A DNA stretch of 64,000 nt from an uncultured Ferrimonas sp. (lineage in GTDB: Bacteria > Pseudomonadota > Gammaproteobacteria > Enterobacterales > Shewanellaceae). The stretch covers positions 62,001 to 126,000 of the forward strand of contig NZ_CANLCI010000009.1 in NCBI RefSeq assembly GCF_947489035.1. The letters are read 5' to 3'. Of this stretch, positions 42,368 to 50,403 are shown in pieces. Position 1 is the stretch's first letter, and each line of letters begins with the position of its first letter. Below the pieces are notes generated by a model. That model ran no database searches, was not told the DNA's origin, and saw nothing but the letters and a program-made list of their open reading frames with translations. The translations under genes and the position numbers were made by a program.

Positions 42368-43773
42368 GATGGTTGCCCCAGCGGCATCGTGGCCGCGCTG
42401 CGCTGCTGGTAGCGTCGCCACAGCAACCCCAGTTGCAGCAGCGCGGCGCTGGCGTACCCCAGCGGTTGATCCACCACTAAGGCTGCCAAGCCAACAGTCA
42501 GCGCCAGCAACAGCTGCTGCCGCTGATAAGGCAGGCAATACAGTTGTTGGCTGCGCCAGTAGAACAGCCCCGCGCGCACGGCCATCAGCCCCAGCATTAA
42601 CCACAGCAGCCACAACACCCCACCGCCAGCGACAGCCAGTGGTACCAACAGCAACGCTGGCAGCGCAATGGCGGCATTGAGCCGCAGCGGCAACTGGCCA
42701 CTGTCGCGAAAATACACGCCCAAATTAAGCACACTGGCAAGCTGACGCAGCAAGGCGATCGCCAGCAACCCAGGCAACCATTGCAGCGCAGGCCAATAGT
42801 CGGGAGCAAACAACAGCTGCACCACCGGCGGCAGCAACAACGCCACCAACAAGACCGCCAGCAACAACAGAAACACGCCAATGTCACTCCAGCGTGCCAA
42901 CTCATGGTGGTGACGCTGCTGGGCTAACGCCATCCGCCGCGGAAACCACCACAGATTAAAGGGCTCAATCAGATAGATTGGCAGGAACGCCAGCTGCGCC
43001 ATCAACGCATATTGCCCCAGCGCCGCCACCCCAAGCGTTTGCGCCAGCCACGGCCGCTCGTAGCCAACAAACACCACCCCAATGGCGGTACACAGCGCCA
43101 TCGGCACCCCATACCGCAGCAGCGGCATGATGTGGGCAAAGCGCCTATGACGGGGCTGGGGATCAGCGCCCAACGGCGCTGAGCGCACGCCTTGTTGCGC
43201 CGGATCCACAGGCGGAAGCGATTCCCCGCGCCAGCTGTAGCCCAACGCCAACGCCGTGGCCGCAGCACCGGCGAACATCACGCCACCCACCCCAAATCCC
43301 AGCAACAGCGCCGACATGGTCAAGCTGCCCTGCAGACCGCTCCAAAGCAGCATCACCTTGGCATAACGGCCACTGCGATCGGCAATTCGCAACAGCATCA
43401 GCCGCACCCCAAGTTGCGCGCCGCAACCTAGGTTCAGCCACAGCAACCACAACCACAGCCCTTGCAACTGCCCCGGCAGCCAAGGCGCCAACAGCAGCGT
43501 GCATGGGCTCAAGAGTAACCACAGCCCACCGTAATAGCGGGTTAAGGTGGCAAGCTGAGCCAACCGCTGCGGCATGGCGGCAAAGCGCTGGGCGGTTTCG
43601 GCCAACCCCAACCCCGCGACGATGCTGCCGACGTTGGCCAGCGCCACCAGCAGCCCCAATTGACCAAAGGCGCTGATCCCCAGCACGGTGCTGGTGAGTG
43701 GCAACAGCAGTAACGACAGCGACCGCTGGGCGATGCAGCCAAGACCATAATGCAACGCCGCTCGGCGATTCAT
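42364..43773 (-). CDS. Polysaccharide flippase, Wzx/MATE-like (SypK-like)
   Basis: 469 residues, about twelve hydrophobic helices, with the family start LHYGLGCIAQRSLSLLLLPLTSTVLG, and VVFVGYERPWLAQTLGVAALGQYALMAQLA in the second half. It is expected to flip undecaprenyl-linked repeat units from the cytosol to the periplasm. It is joined by 4-bp overlaps to the GT upstream and to Wzy downstream, indicating one transcript. Confidence 0.88.
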   Translation of the reverse strand: MNRRAALHYGLGCIAQRSLSLLLLPLTSTVLGISAFGQLGLLVALANVGSIVAGLGLAETAQRFAAMPQRLAQLATLTRYYGGLWLLLSPCTLLLAPWLPGQLQGLWLWLLWLNLGCGAQLGVRLMLLRIADRSGRYAKVMLLWSGLQGSLTMSALLLGFGVGGVMFAGAAATALALGYSWRGESLPPVDPAQQGVRSAPLGADPQPRHRRFAHIMPLLRYGVPMALCTAIGVVFVGYERPWLAQTLGVAALGQYALMAQLAFLPIYLIEPFNLWWFPRRMALAQQRHHHELARWSDIGVFLLLLAVLLVALLLPPVVQLLFAPDYWPALQWLPGLLAIALLRQLASVLNLGVYFRDSGQLPLRLNAAIALPALLLVPLAVAGGGVLWLLWLMLGLMAVRAGLFYWRSQQLYCLPYQRQQLLLALTVGLAALVVDQPLGYASAALLQLGLLWRRYQQRSAATMPLGQPS

Positions 43774-44924
43774 GCCAGCGCCTCAACCAGCTGCGACAAC
43801 CGCTGCGCTTGGGTTTGTACCGTGTATAAGCGCTCCACTCGGCGGCGACCATTCAGTCCCAGCCGACGGCGCTGCCAATTGGGCAGCTGCTGTAATTTGC
43901 TAATGGCGCTGGCAATGCCGCTGCTGTCTTCCACTGCCACGGAATAACCGCAGCTTTTTTGTACTATCTCGGCCAAGCCCATAAGATCGCTGGCGATCAC
44001 GGGCAACCCCAGCGCCATCGCTTCTTTGCACACCAACGGCCCGGTATCGCGATCGCCATTGGCGGCGATGCGATAAGGAGCCACTAAGGCTAGATAGCGG
44101 GGGCCGCAACGTTGCAGCCAGCGTTGATCGCGGCTGCCTAAGAAGTACACGTCCAGTTGCAGCTGCTGCGCTTGTTGCTGCAGCGCCTTCAGCAACGGCC
44201 CATCCCCAACCACATCCAAGCCCGGACGCTGTAATGGCGGCAGTTGAGCCAGCGCCTGCAGCAACAGATCAACGCCTTTTTTCTCCACCAATCGGCCCAC
44301 AAATAGCAGCCGCTGGTTGTGTCCCCCTTGGCCAAGAGCAAACTGCTTGGCATCAATGCCGCAAGGCACTAGTGCCGCATTGCAGCTGGGCTGGGCTTGA
44401 AACTGTTGCACCATTTTGCGGCACACGCCGATGGCCAGATCCACGCTGCGTAATTTCAGTTCCAGATCGTAAGGGGCTTGGTAGATGTCTGCCCCATGGC
44501 CAACAAAGGAAACCGACACCCCACAAAATTTGGCAGCGACAATCGCAACGGCGGCGCTGTGCTGAGCAAAATGGGCATGGATGTGATTGCAACGCTGCTG
44601 TTTTACCACTCGGGCCAGCTTCATGGCCGCCAACCATAAGCTGCGGCGCGACCACGACTTCTGAGCATTGATGAACCGCCAGCCAGCACGCCGTTGCGGC
44701 AGGCTGATGGCGGTCAGCAACGCCGAAAAACGCGAAATTTCACTGAGCAACTGCACCTGAGGCAACCACTGCTGCTGCAGGGGCTGCATGGTCGCCACAC
44801 TGCAGCGTTCAAACGTACACGGCACCACCTTGTGCCCCAGTTGGCTCATCGCTTCCATTTCATTAACGATGAAGGTTTCCGATAGCACCGGAAAAGCGGG
44901 GATCACATAGGCGATGGTTTTCAT
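43770..44924 (-). CDS. Glycosyltransferase family 4, first gene of assembly operon
   Basis: 384 residues from ATG 44924; longer starts lack similarity. N-terminal YVIPAFPVLSETFIVNEM is typical of the WcaL/colanic-acid-type GT4 group; HIHAHFAQHSAAVAIVAA and SFVGHGADIYQAPYDL follow. The donor domain has LLFVGRLVEKKGVDLLLQAL, LDVVGDGPL and DTGPLVCKEAMALGLPVIASDLMGLAEIV with the two catalytic-region Glu. It starts the operon GT-Wzx-Wzy-acetyltransferase-GT and is preceded by a sigma54-type promoter and an operator dyad. Confidence 0.88.
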   Translation of the reverse strand: MKTIAYVIPAFPVLSETFIVNEMEAMSQLGHKVVPCTFERCSVATMQPLQQQWLPQVQLLSEISRFSALLTAISLPQRRAGWRFINAQKSWSRRSLWLAAMKLARVVKQQRCNHIHAHFAQHSAAVAIVAAKFCGVSVSFVGHGADIYQAPYDLELKLRSVDLAIGVCRKMVQQFQAQPSCNAALVPCGIDAKQFALGQGGHNQRLLFVGRLVEKKGVDLLLQALAQLPPLQRPGLDVVGDGPLLKALQQQAQQLQLDVYFLGSRDQRWLQRCGPRYLALVAPYRIAANGDRDTGPLVCKEAMALGLPVIASDLMGLAEIVQKSCGYSVAVEDSSGIASAISKLQQLPNWQRRRLGLNGRRRVERLYTVQTQAQRLSQLVEALA

Positions 44925-44957
44925 GCAGACTCTCCAACCAATAAGATGAGTGGGGAA

Positions 44958-44975
44958 AAGCAAGCATCAGGCCAA
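44958..44975 (-). promoter_or_regulatory. Sigma54-type promoter of the GT-Wzx-Wzy operon
   Basis: On the minus strand TTGGCCTGATGCTTGCTT, nearly the full -24/-12 consensus, GG-N10-GC, with -12 ~36 bp before the ATG at 44924. Confidence 0.75.
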
Positions 44976-45014
44976 AATTCAAGCAGTTGATTTTGCTAGC
45001 AATTGCTCAGTTAA

Positions 45015-45027
45015 TTGCAGTTTGCAA
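45015..45027. promoter_or_regulatory. LuxO-type operator dyad, copy 2
   Basis: TTGCA-GTT-TGCAA, identical to 39239-39251, placed between the two divergent sigma54-type promoters (40 bp from the minus-strand one, 95 bp from the plus-strand one). Further TTGC/GCAA half-sites surround it (44993-45033). Confidence 0.7.
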
Positions 45028-45122
45028 CAGCAACGACTCATTCGCAGTAGTGGCCACAACCACGGCGAACACAGATAAATAACGCCATGAAAATTAACGG
45101 TAAAAATTGATATTGCCGTGAC

Positions 45123-45138
45123 TGGCACAGAAGCTGCT
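45123..45138 (+). promoter_or_regulatory. Sigma54-type promoter of the plus-strand GT2 gene
   Basis: TGGCACAGAAGCTGCT: TGGCAC and GC with exact 10-bp spacing; -12 is 36 bp before the ATG at 45173. Confidence 0.72.
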
Positions 45139-45172
45139 TTGGCAAATGACAGCGTAAAAATGAGGATAAGAG

Positions 45173-46081
45173 ATGGCACTTGGTATTAGCGTGGTGATCC
45201 CCAGTTACAACTGCTTGGAATATCTGCCATTGGCACTGCAATCCGTGTGGCAGCAAACCGAAGCAGCGGCGGAAGTATGGGTGGTGGATGATGGTTCCGA
45301 TGACGGCACCATTGATTATCTGCAGCAACAGCAGTTGCACCACCCCAACCTGTTCTATCTGCGATTAGAGCGGGTTGGGGTCTCGGCGGCGCGCAACGCG
45401 GCCATCGCACTGTGCCGCTGCCCGTGGATCGCCTTTTTGGATGCGGACGATGTGTGGACGCCAGACAAGCTGCGCCTGCAGCGACGGTTACTGCAACAGC
45501 AGCCCCACATCGCCTTACTGTTTAGTAATTACCAGCACATCGATGAACAGCGCCGTGCCATTGTCGATTGCTTCAGCTACTGGCCTCGTTTTCAACGGCA
45601 GCTGCAACTGCCCGCCCAACGGGTTTCACTGACCGACATTTTGGCGGAAAACGTGGTGGGCACCTCTACGGTGATCGCCAGCAAAGCCGCTCTGCTTCGC
45701 AGTGGTGGCTTTGATACTCAATTAGGCTCGGCGTCGGATTGGGATCTGTGGTTAAAGTTGGCGCAAACCGGCGCAGTATGGTGCCAACAACAGCAGTTGA
45801 TGGAGTATTTAATGCGAGCCAATTCCATCAGCTGCAAGCGACTAAATCGACTGCAAGCCATGGCGGCCATCATCGAACGCCATCAACACCACAGTGACGA
45901 GAATGGGGTGCAGTGCGCCCAAGCGGCGCTGGCGCGGGGGTACAGTGAATACCATGAAGAGATGGGCCAATATTGGCTGGCGTTGAAATATCAGTTGGCG
46001 ACGTTCAATCACCACCTGCCGCTAAAAAACCTGAAACGATCGGCGGCACTGTGCCTGCGCGGCCTTAGCCATACCAGTTAA
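45173..46081 (+). CDS. Glycosyltransferase family 2
   Basis: 302 residues. GT-A fold: ISVVIPSYNCLEYLPLALQSV, VWVVDDGSDDGT, RVGVSAARNAAIA, FLDADDVWTPDKL (DxD) and the acceptor region ASDWDLWLKLA. GAGGATAAGAG precedes the ATG. It would add a sugar to the lipid-linked repeat unit. It is divergent from the GT-Wzx-Wzy operon, shares the operator region with it, and has its own sigma54-type promoter. Its 3' end overlaps the convergent J-like gene by 17 bp. Confidence 0.88.
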   Translation: MALGISVVIPSYNCLEYLPLALQSVWQQTEAAAEVWVVDDGSDDGTIDYLQQQQLHHPNLFYLRLERVGVSAARNAAIALCRCPWIAFLDADDVWTPDKLRLQRRLLQQQPHIALLFSNYQHIDEQRRAIVDCFSYWPRFQRQLQLPAQRVSLTDILAENVVGTSTVIASKAALLRSGGFDTQLGSASDWDLWLKLAQTGAVWCQQQQLMEYLMRANSISCKRLNRLQAMAAIIERHQHHSDENGVQCAQAALARGYSEYHEEMGQYWLALKYQLATFNHHLPLKNLKRSAALCLRGLSHTS

Positions 46082-46826
46082 CGTTAACCACCCCTAACAG
46101 TAACACCGCAGCAGCGGCGCCCACGGCCATCCGCCCCACCTGGGAGCCTGGCTCCAGATCGTATTGGACAATGGGCATTTCCGGCTCTGGCGTGGCCGCT
46201 GACTGCAGCAATTGATCGCTTAATTGATGGCGCTGACGTAAGTCTGCCAACACCTGCTCTACCTTAATTGCTTGGCCAAACACCACCACCGCTCGGTTCA
46301 GCTCGCAGGCCGCTTGGTATTCGCGCGCCTGCAGCAGCCGCTGGGCTGCTCGGATCAGCAACGCTTCGTGGCCAAAGTAGTGCTGAAAAAATTGCTGCTC
46401 TAACTCTTCGGCGATGCGGCCGCCCCAATCGAACGCTTTTTTCTCGGTCACGAGCAGCCGAAACGCAAAACTGAGCGAGGGTGAGTAAGAGGCCAAGCGG
46501 GCATCGTCATCCGCCAGCTCAGGATAATAACTGAGGCTATAGTGCCAAATTTCATCCAAGGCACTGTCGCCGGTGGTGCGAATGGCCAAGTGGCCACGCA
46601 GATCCCACTTTTCTTGCTGGGCCAGATCAAACTGCTGCCGTGCGGTTGGGCAAGACAGTACCGCACTGGCGTGTTCAATCTCTTGCAGCAACGGTTTAAA
46701 TTTCAGCTGCTCTTGGGCCGAGCCGGTTTGATAGCGATTGCGTAAGATCGAGGTGGTGGCGCGGATCGCCACTGCATCGATGCACGGCGGCAGCCCTAAA
46801 ATGTCGTAGTAGTTTTTCTTATTCAT
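46065..46826 (-). CDS. Membrane-anchored protein with a degenerate J-like domain
   Basis: 253 residues. NYYDILGLPPCIDAVAIRATTSILRNRYQ...EIEHASAVLSCPTARQQFDL follows the DnaJ J-domain pattern (YDILGL start, helix IV A-x-x-V-L-S-C-P-x-x-R-x-x-F/YD), but the HPD tripeptide needed to stimulate DnaK is missing. The middle (75-200) is helical, possibly TPR-like (YQAACELNRAVVVFGQA). The end is a single TM helix (VGRMAVGAAAAVLLLGVVNV), a tail-anchored arrangement. The function is unknown. It is convergent with the GT2 gene and may not belong to the polysaccharide locus. Confidence 0.7.
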   Translation of the reverse strand: MNKKNYYDILGLPPCIDAVAIRATTSILRNRYQTGSAQEQLKFKPLLQEIEHASAVLSCPTARQQFDLAQQEKWDLRGHLAIRTTGDSALDEIWHYSLSYYPELADDDARLASYSPSLSFAFRLLVTEKKAFDWGGRIAEELEQQFFQHYFGHEALLIRAAQRLLQAREYQAACELNRAVVVFGQAIKVEQVLADLRQRHQLSDQLLQSAATPEPEMPIVQYDLEPGSQVGRMAVGAAAAVLLLGVVNVNWYG

Positions 46827-47128
46827 TATGTGTACTGCTCACAACCTGTGGCAGCCATCAACATAATGCACTGCCGCAACGTTAAAACCTTAATAAATAT
46901 ATGGAATTAACATTTATATACAATGTTGAATATATCGTTGTGGTTGTGGATTGACCAGCCTTTTGTCTGGCCGCCCTGCGTGGTAAACGCAACAGCAGGA
47001 GAGCAGTCAATCAGAGGCAAGGAACGCTGCCGTTCGGTGGGGAAGCATGGCACGAGACAAAATTTAGAGACAAAAAAACCAGCACTTGGCTGGTTGTTTT
47101 GTCCGCCTCTCTTCCAGAAGAAGAAAGA
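46827..47128. other. Intergenic region, 302 bp, before the tRNA operon end
   Basis: AT-rich near 46880-46935; holds the promoter side of the J-like gene and, at 47072-47095, the terminator of the tRNA operon. No gene is seen. Confidence 0.5.
47072..47095 (-). terminator. Terminator of the Gly-Cys-Leu tRNA operon
   Basis: 7-bp stem AACCAGC / GCTGGTT with 5-nt loop and a minus-strand U run (A run at 47072-47078), ~35 bp beyond the last tRNA. Confidence 0.75.
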
Positions 47129-47214
47129 TGGTACCCGAGGCCGGACTTGAACCGGCACACTCTAAGAGCGAGGGATTTTAAATCCCTTGTGTCTACCAAT
47201 TCCACCACTCGGGC
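47129..47214 (-). tRNA. tRNA-Leu (UAA anticodon), copy 2 in the transcript order
   Basis: 86 nt with encoded CCA, long variable arm of class II, anticodon loop TTTAAAA (TAA). Identical to 47489-47574. Closely matches E. coli tRNA-Leu(UAA), including the G1-U72 pair. Confidence 0.96.
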
Positions 47215-47249
47215 AACGAGTGCGATAACGATAAACGTTATCGACGATG

Positions 47250-47323
47250 TGGAGGCGCGTCCCGGAGTCGAACCGAGGTCCACGGATTTGCAATCCGCTG
47301 CATAGCCACTCTGCCAACGCGCC
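47250..47323 (-). tRNA. tRNA-Cys (GCA), standard T-arm
   Basis: 74 nt with CCA; anticodon loop TTGCAAA (GCA); U73 discriminator as expected for Cys; T-arm CTCGG-TTCGACT-CCGGG with the conserved G53-C61 pair. Confidence 0.96.
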
Positions 47324-47361
47324 GTAGTACTGTATCAATCCGCTTGTGCGTCTTGAGATAT

Positions 47362-47437
47362 TGGAGCGGCACATGAGGTTCGAACTCATGACCTCGACCT
47401 TGGCAAGGTCGCGCTCTACCAACTGAGCTAGTGCCGC
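47362..47437 (-). tRNA. tRNA-Gly (GCC)
   Basis: 76 nt with CCA; anticodon loop TTGCCAA (GCC); identical to 47724-47799. Confidence 0.96.
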
Positions 47438-47488
47438 TGATCACGAACTTTCGTTCGCATTCACCACGTTCTTATCGAAACAAGAAGG

Positions 47489-47574
47489 TGGTACCCGAGG
47501 CCGGACTTGAACCGGCACACTCTAAGAGCGAGGGATTTTAAATCCCTTGTGTCTACCAATTCCACCACTCGGGC
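47489..47574 (-). tRNA. tRNA-Leu (UAA anticodon), copy 1
   Basis: 86 nt with CCA, identical to 47129-47214. It lies 360 bp from that copy as part of a duplicated Gly-Cys-Leu unit. Confidence 0.96.
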
Positions 47575-47610
47575 AACAAGTGCGATAACGCCGAAACGTT
47601 ATCGTCGATG

Positions 47611-47684
47611 TGGAGGCGCGTCCCGAAGTCGAATCGAGGTCCACGGATTTGCAATCCGCTGCATAGCCACTCTGCCAACGCGCC
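47611..47684 (-). tRNA. tRNA-Cys (GCA) with A53-U61 T-arm pair
   Basis: 74 nt with CCA, the same as 47250-47323 except for two compensating changes in the T-stem: CTCGA-TTCGACT-TCGGG, i.e. A53-U61 instead of the nearly invariant G53-C61. All other cloverleaf features are intact. Confidence 0.94.
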
Positions 47685-47723
47685 ATATCTTGGTGTTTGC
47701 TGAGCCATCAACAAACTGAATTT

Positions 47724-47799
47724 TGGAGCGGCACATGAGGTTCGAACTCATGACCTCGACCTTGGCAAGGTCGCGCTCTACCAACTGAGCTAGTGCCGC
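47724..47799 (-). tRNA. tRNA-Gly (GCC), first gene of the operon
   Basis: 76 nt with CCA; anticodon GCC. Directly downstream of the operon promoter at 47847-47874. Confidence 0.96.
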
Positions 47800-47846
47800 A
47801 TTTCTAGCGAAGCCAACAACTTAGGTCAGCCCCGAAGACGAGACGT

Positions 47847-47874
47847 ATTCTAACTGAAACCCTGCTTAGGTCAA
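47847..47874 (-). promoter_or_regulatory. Sigma70 promoter of the tRNA Gly-Cys-Leu operon
   Basis: On the minus strand TTGACC - 16 bp - TAGAAT, ~45 bp upstream of the first tRNA; the bases upstream of the -35 are T/A-rich, like an UP element. Confidence 0.8.
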
Positions 47875-47953
47875 CGCCGGATTTGCTTAGAATGAACTGT
47901 TTGCCGCCTTTTCAATCAAACCGTTGTAAAACAAAACAAACTGCGGCGACAGA

Positions 47954-48505
47954 TCAACCATGTCGGGTTAAATCACCCCAGGCAGCGCGAATGTAAGACA
48001 GCATAGACCAGACGGTTAAGAAGGTTGCGATGTACAACAGGTACAGTGAGATCTGATCCACCAGCGGATTCCAATGGGCAATTAAGCCGGTGATCGACAC
48101 CATTTGCGCTGCCGTTTTGAATTTCCCCAACCACGACACCGCCACAATGCCACGCTTGCCCATCTCTGCCATCCACTCCCGCAGGGCGGAAATTACAATT
48201 TCGCGGCCGATCATAACAACCGCGGCAAAAGTCACCATTGGGCTGTGCAGCTCGGCGACCAACACCACTAACGCGGTGGCAACCATCAGCTTATCAACAA
48301 CCGGATCAAGGAAGGCACCAAACGGGGTGGATTGATTCAGACGGCGCGCTAAGTAGCCATCAAGGGCATCCGTCAGCGACGCCACCACGAACAAAATTGC
48401 GGCGGCAACAAAGGACCATTTCCACGGCGCATAATACAAGGCGACGAAGACCGGGATCATAAACAAACGGGAAAGGGTCAGGATGTTAGGGATGTTGAGT
48501 TTCAT
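47954..48505 (-). CDS. pgsA: CDP-diacylglycerol-glycerol-3-phosphate 3-phosphatidyltransferase
   Basis: 183 residues, as usual for PgsA. The CDP-alcohol phosphotransferase motif DG-x2-AR-x8-G-x3-D-x3-D is complete in DALDGYLARRLNQSTPFGAFLDPVVDK. Several membrane helices. It makes phosphatidylglycerophosphate, first step of phosphatidylglycerol and cardiolipin synthesis in the inner membrane. It follows uvrC, as in E. coli, Shewanella and Vibrio, and precedes the tRNA operon. Confidence 0.97.
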   Translation of the reverse strand: MKLNIPNILTLSRLFMIPVFVALYYAPWKWSFVAAAILFVVASLTDALDGYLARRLNQSTPFGAFLDPVVDKLMVATALVVLVAELHSPMVTFAAVVMIGREIVISALREWMAEMGKRGIVAVSWLGKFKTAAQMVSITGLIAHWNPLVDQISLYLLYIATFLTVWSMLSYIRAAWGDLTRHG

Positions 48506-48552
48506 AGTTGATCCGGCTTAACTTTATGCCGGCAATCATGCCGCAATTTACA

Positions 48553-50391
48553 TTAGCTGCGCAACGCATCATGGATCTTTTGTGCCAGTTGAGCACTGAT
48601 CCCGGGCACTTTAGCGATCTCGGCCACACTTGCACGCTTCAATTCCTGCATTCCGCCCATAAATTTCAGCAGTTGCTGCCGTCGCTTGGCGCCAATGCCG
48701 GGGATGGACTCCAGTGTTGACTGCGTTCGTGCTTTGCCCCGCGCCGCGCGGTGGCCACTGATGGCAAAACGGTGCGCCTCATCGCGGATGTGCTGGATCA
48801 AGTGCAAGGCCGGTGAATCCGAGGGCAGATCGATGATCTCGCGACTGAAACCTAAGATCAGTGTTTCCAGCCCAGGTTTGCGCCCTTCCCCTTTCGCCAC
48901 CCCGACCATCAGTGGCATCGGTAAATCCGTACCGCCAAGCACCTCTTCCAGCACCGCTTCCGCTTGGGTTAGCTGGCCTTTACCGCCATCGATGAACAAG
49001 ATGGTGGGTAGGGTTTCCGCTTCGGTGCTGCCGCGATAACGCCGCTGCAGCGCTTGGGTCATGGCGGCGTAATCATCCCCTGGGGTGATGCCGCTGATGT
49101 TGTAGCGCCGATATTCCTGCTTCGCTGGGCCTTCTCGGTTAAAGACCACACAAGAGGCCACGGTTTTCTCGCCCATGGTGTGGCTGATGTCGAAACATTC
49201 CATCCGCCGAATGCTGTGCTCTAACTCCAGCGCTTCGGTTAATTGGCGCAGTCGCTCGGTAATGGTGCTCTTATGGGCAATGCGGCTGCTCAGAGCCGTA
49301 CTGGCGTTGGTGGCCGCCAGCTTCTGAAATTGGGCTCTTTCACTGCGAACCTTGGCTTTAATGGCCACTTTGCTGTCGCTGCGCTGTGACAAAATCTGCG
49401 CCAGCGGTGCCAACTCATCACTGCTGATGTTCACAATGATCTCTTTGGGCACCATGCGATCGTCTCCGCCGCCCAGATAAAACTGCGATAAGAACGCCAG
49501 CAGCACCTCTTCGCTGTCGGTGTTATTAGGCAATTTAGGAAAGTAACTGCGGCTGCCCACAATCTTACCTTTGCGCACAAACAGTACATGCACACAGGCC
49601 ATGCCGCCCTCTACGGCAACTCCGACCACATCCAACTCGCCATCGCTGGTGCCCTGCACCCCTTGCTGTTCTTGCACTCGCCGCAGCGCTAACAGTTGAT
49701 CGCGATACTGTGCCGCTTTTTCAAACTGCAACTGCCCGCTGGCCGCTTCCATTTTTTCAACCAGCTGCCCCAGCACCTGCTGGCTTTGGCCTTGCAAAAA
49801 CAACTTAGCCAACTGCACCTGCTGTTGATACTCCTCGTCGCTGATCATCTCGGTACAGGGCCCAGAACAGCGCTTCAGTTGGTATTGCAAACAGGGGCGA
49901 GAACGATTGCGGTAGAAGCCATCTTCACATTGACGAATAGGAAATAGCTTCTGCATCAGGTGCAAGCTTTCGCGCACCGCGCCGCCATTAGGGTATGGGC
50001 CAAAATAGCTGCCCTTGGCACGCCGTGGGCCACGGTGAAAGGCCAATCGCGGATGACGATGATCGGACAGCAAAATATAGGGGTAGGATTTATCATCACG
50101 CAGCAGCACGTTATAGCGCGGCATGTATTGCTTGATGTAATCGTGTTCGAGGATCAGCGCATCGGTTTCGGTGTGGGTAACCGTGACTTCAATATGGCCG
50201 ATTTGTGCCACCAGCGCGCGGGTTTTGACGCTGGGCACGTTGGTTCGAAAGTAGGAGCTTAAGCGCTTTTTTAGATCTTTGGCTTTGCCAACATAAAGGA
50301 CAGTGCCTTGCGGTGTATCGTACATACGATAAACACCGGCTTCACTGGTCACCGAGCTCAGAAAGGCTCGGTGGTCAAATTGTTCAGACAT
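48553..50391 (-). CDS. uvrC: UvrABC system protein C
   Basis: 612 residues (E. coli 610). N-terminal GIY-YIG nuclease ([29 protein letters not shown]) makes the 3' incision; a Cys-rich stretch ([13 protein letters not shown]) and UVR domain ([22 protein letters not shown]) contact UvrB; the RNase H-like endonuclease domain ([30 protein letters not shown]) makes the 5' incision; a tandem HhH domain ends it ([24 protein letters not shown]). Nucleotide excision repair. 12 bp from uvrY, same direction. Confidence 0.98.
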   Translation of the reverse strand: MSEQFDHRAFLSSVTSEAGVYRMYDTPQGTVLYVGKAKDLKKRLSSYFRTNVPSVKTRALVAQIGHIEVTVTHTETDALILEHDYIKQYMPRYNVLLRDDKSYPYILLSDHRHPRLAFHRGPRRAKGSYFGPYPNGGAVRESLHLMQKLFPIRQCEDGFYRNRSRPCLQYQLKRCSGPCTEMISDEEYQQQVQLAKLFLQGQSQQVLGQLVEKMEAASGQLQFEKAAQYRDQLLALRRVQEQQGVQGTSDGELDVVGVAVEGGMACVHVLFVRKGKIVGSRSYFPKLPNNTDSEEVLLAFLSQFYLGGGDDRMVPKEIIVNISSDELAPLAQILSQRSDSKVAIKAKVRSERAQFQKLAATNASTALSSRIAHKSTITERLRQLTEALELEHSIRRMECFDISHTMGEKTVASCVVFNREGPAKQEYRRYNISGITPGDDYAAMTQALQRRYRGSTEAETLPTILFIDGGKGQLTQAEAVLEEVLGGTDLPMPLMVGVAKGEGRKPGLETLILGFSREIIDLPSDSPALHLIQHIRDEAHRFAISGHRAARGKARTQSTLESIPGIGAKRRQQLLKFMGGMQELKRASVAEIAKVPGISAQLAQKIHDALRS

Positions 50392-50403
50392 GGACCGACG
50401 ACA

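Larger units (their letters stand above)
47129..47799 (-). repeat. Tandem duplication of a ~360-bp tRNA Gly-Cys-Leu unit
   Basis: Leu, Cys and Gly genes recur at offsets of 360, 361 and 362 bp. The Cys-Leu spacers both contain a CGATAACG/CGTTATCG-type hairpin (47222-47242 and a variant at 47582-47605), probably a processing structure. Gly-Cys spacers have diverged. Confidence 0.9.

Noticed and set aside
47129-47799. An integration hot-spot (attachment site) at the tRNA cluster
   Set aside because: All tRNAs are intact, no integrase is near, and pgsA follows directly as in relatives; the repeats are whole-gene duplications, not att remnants.
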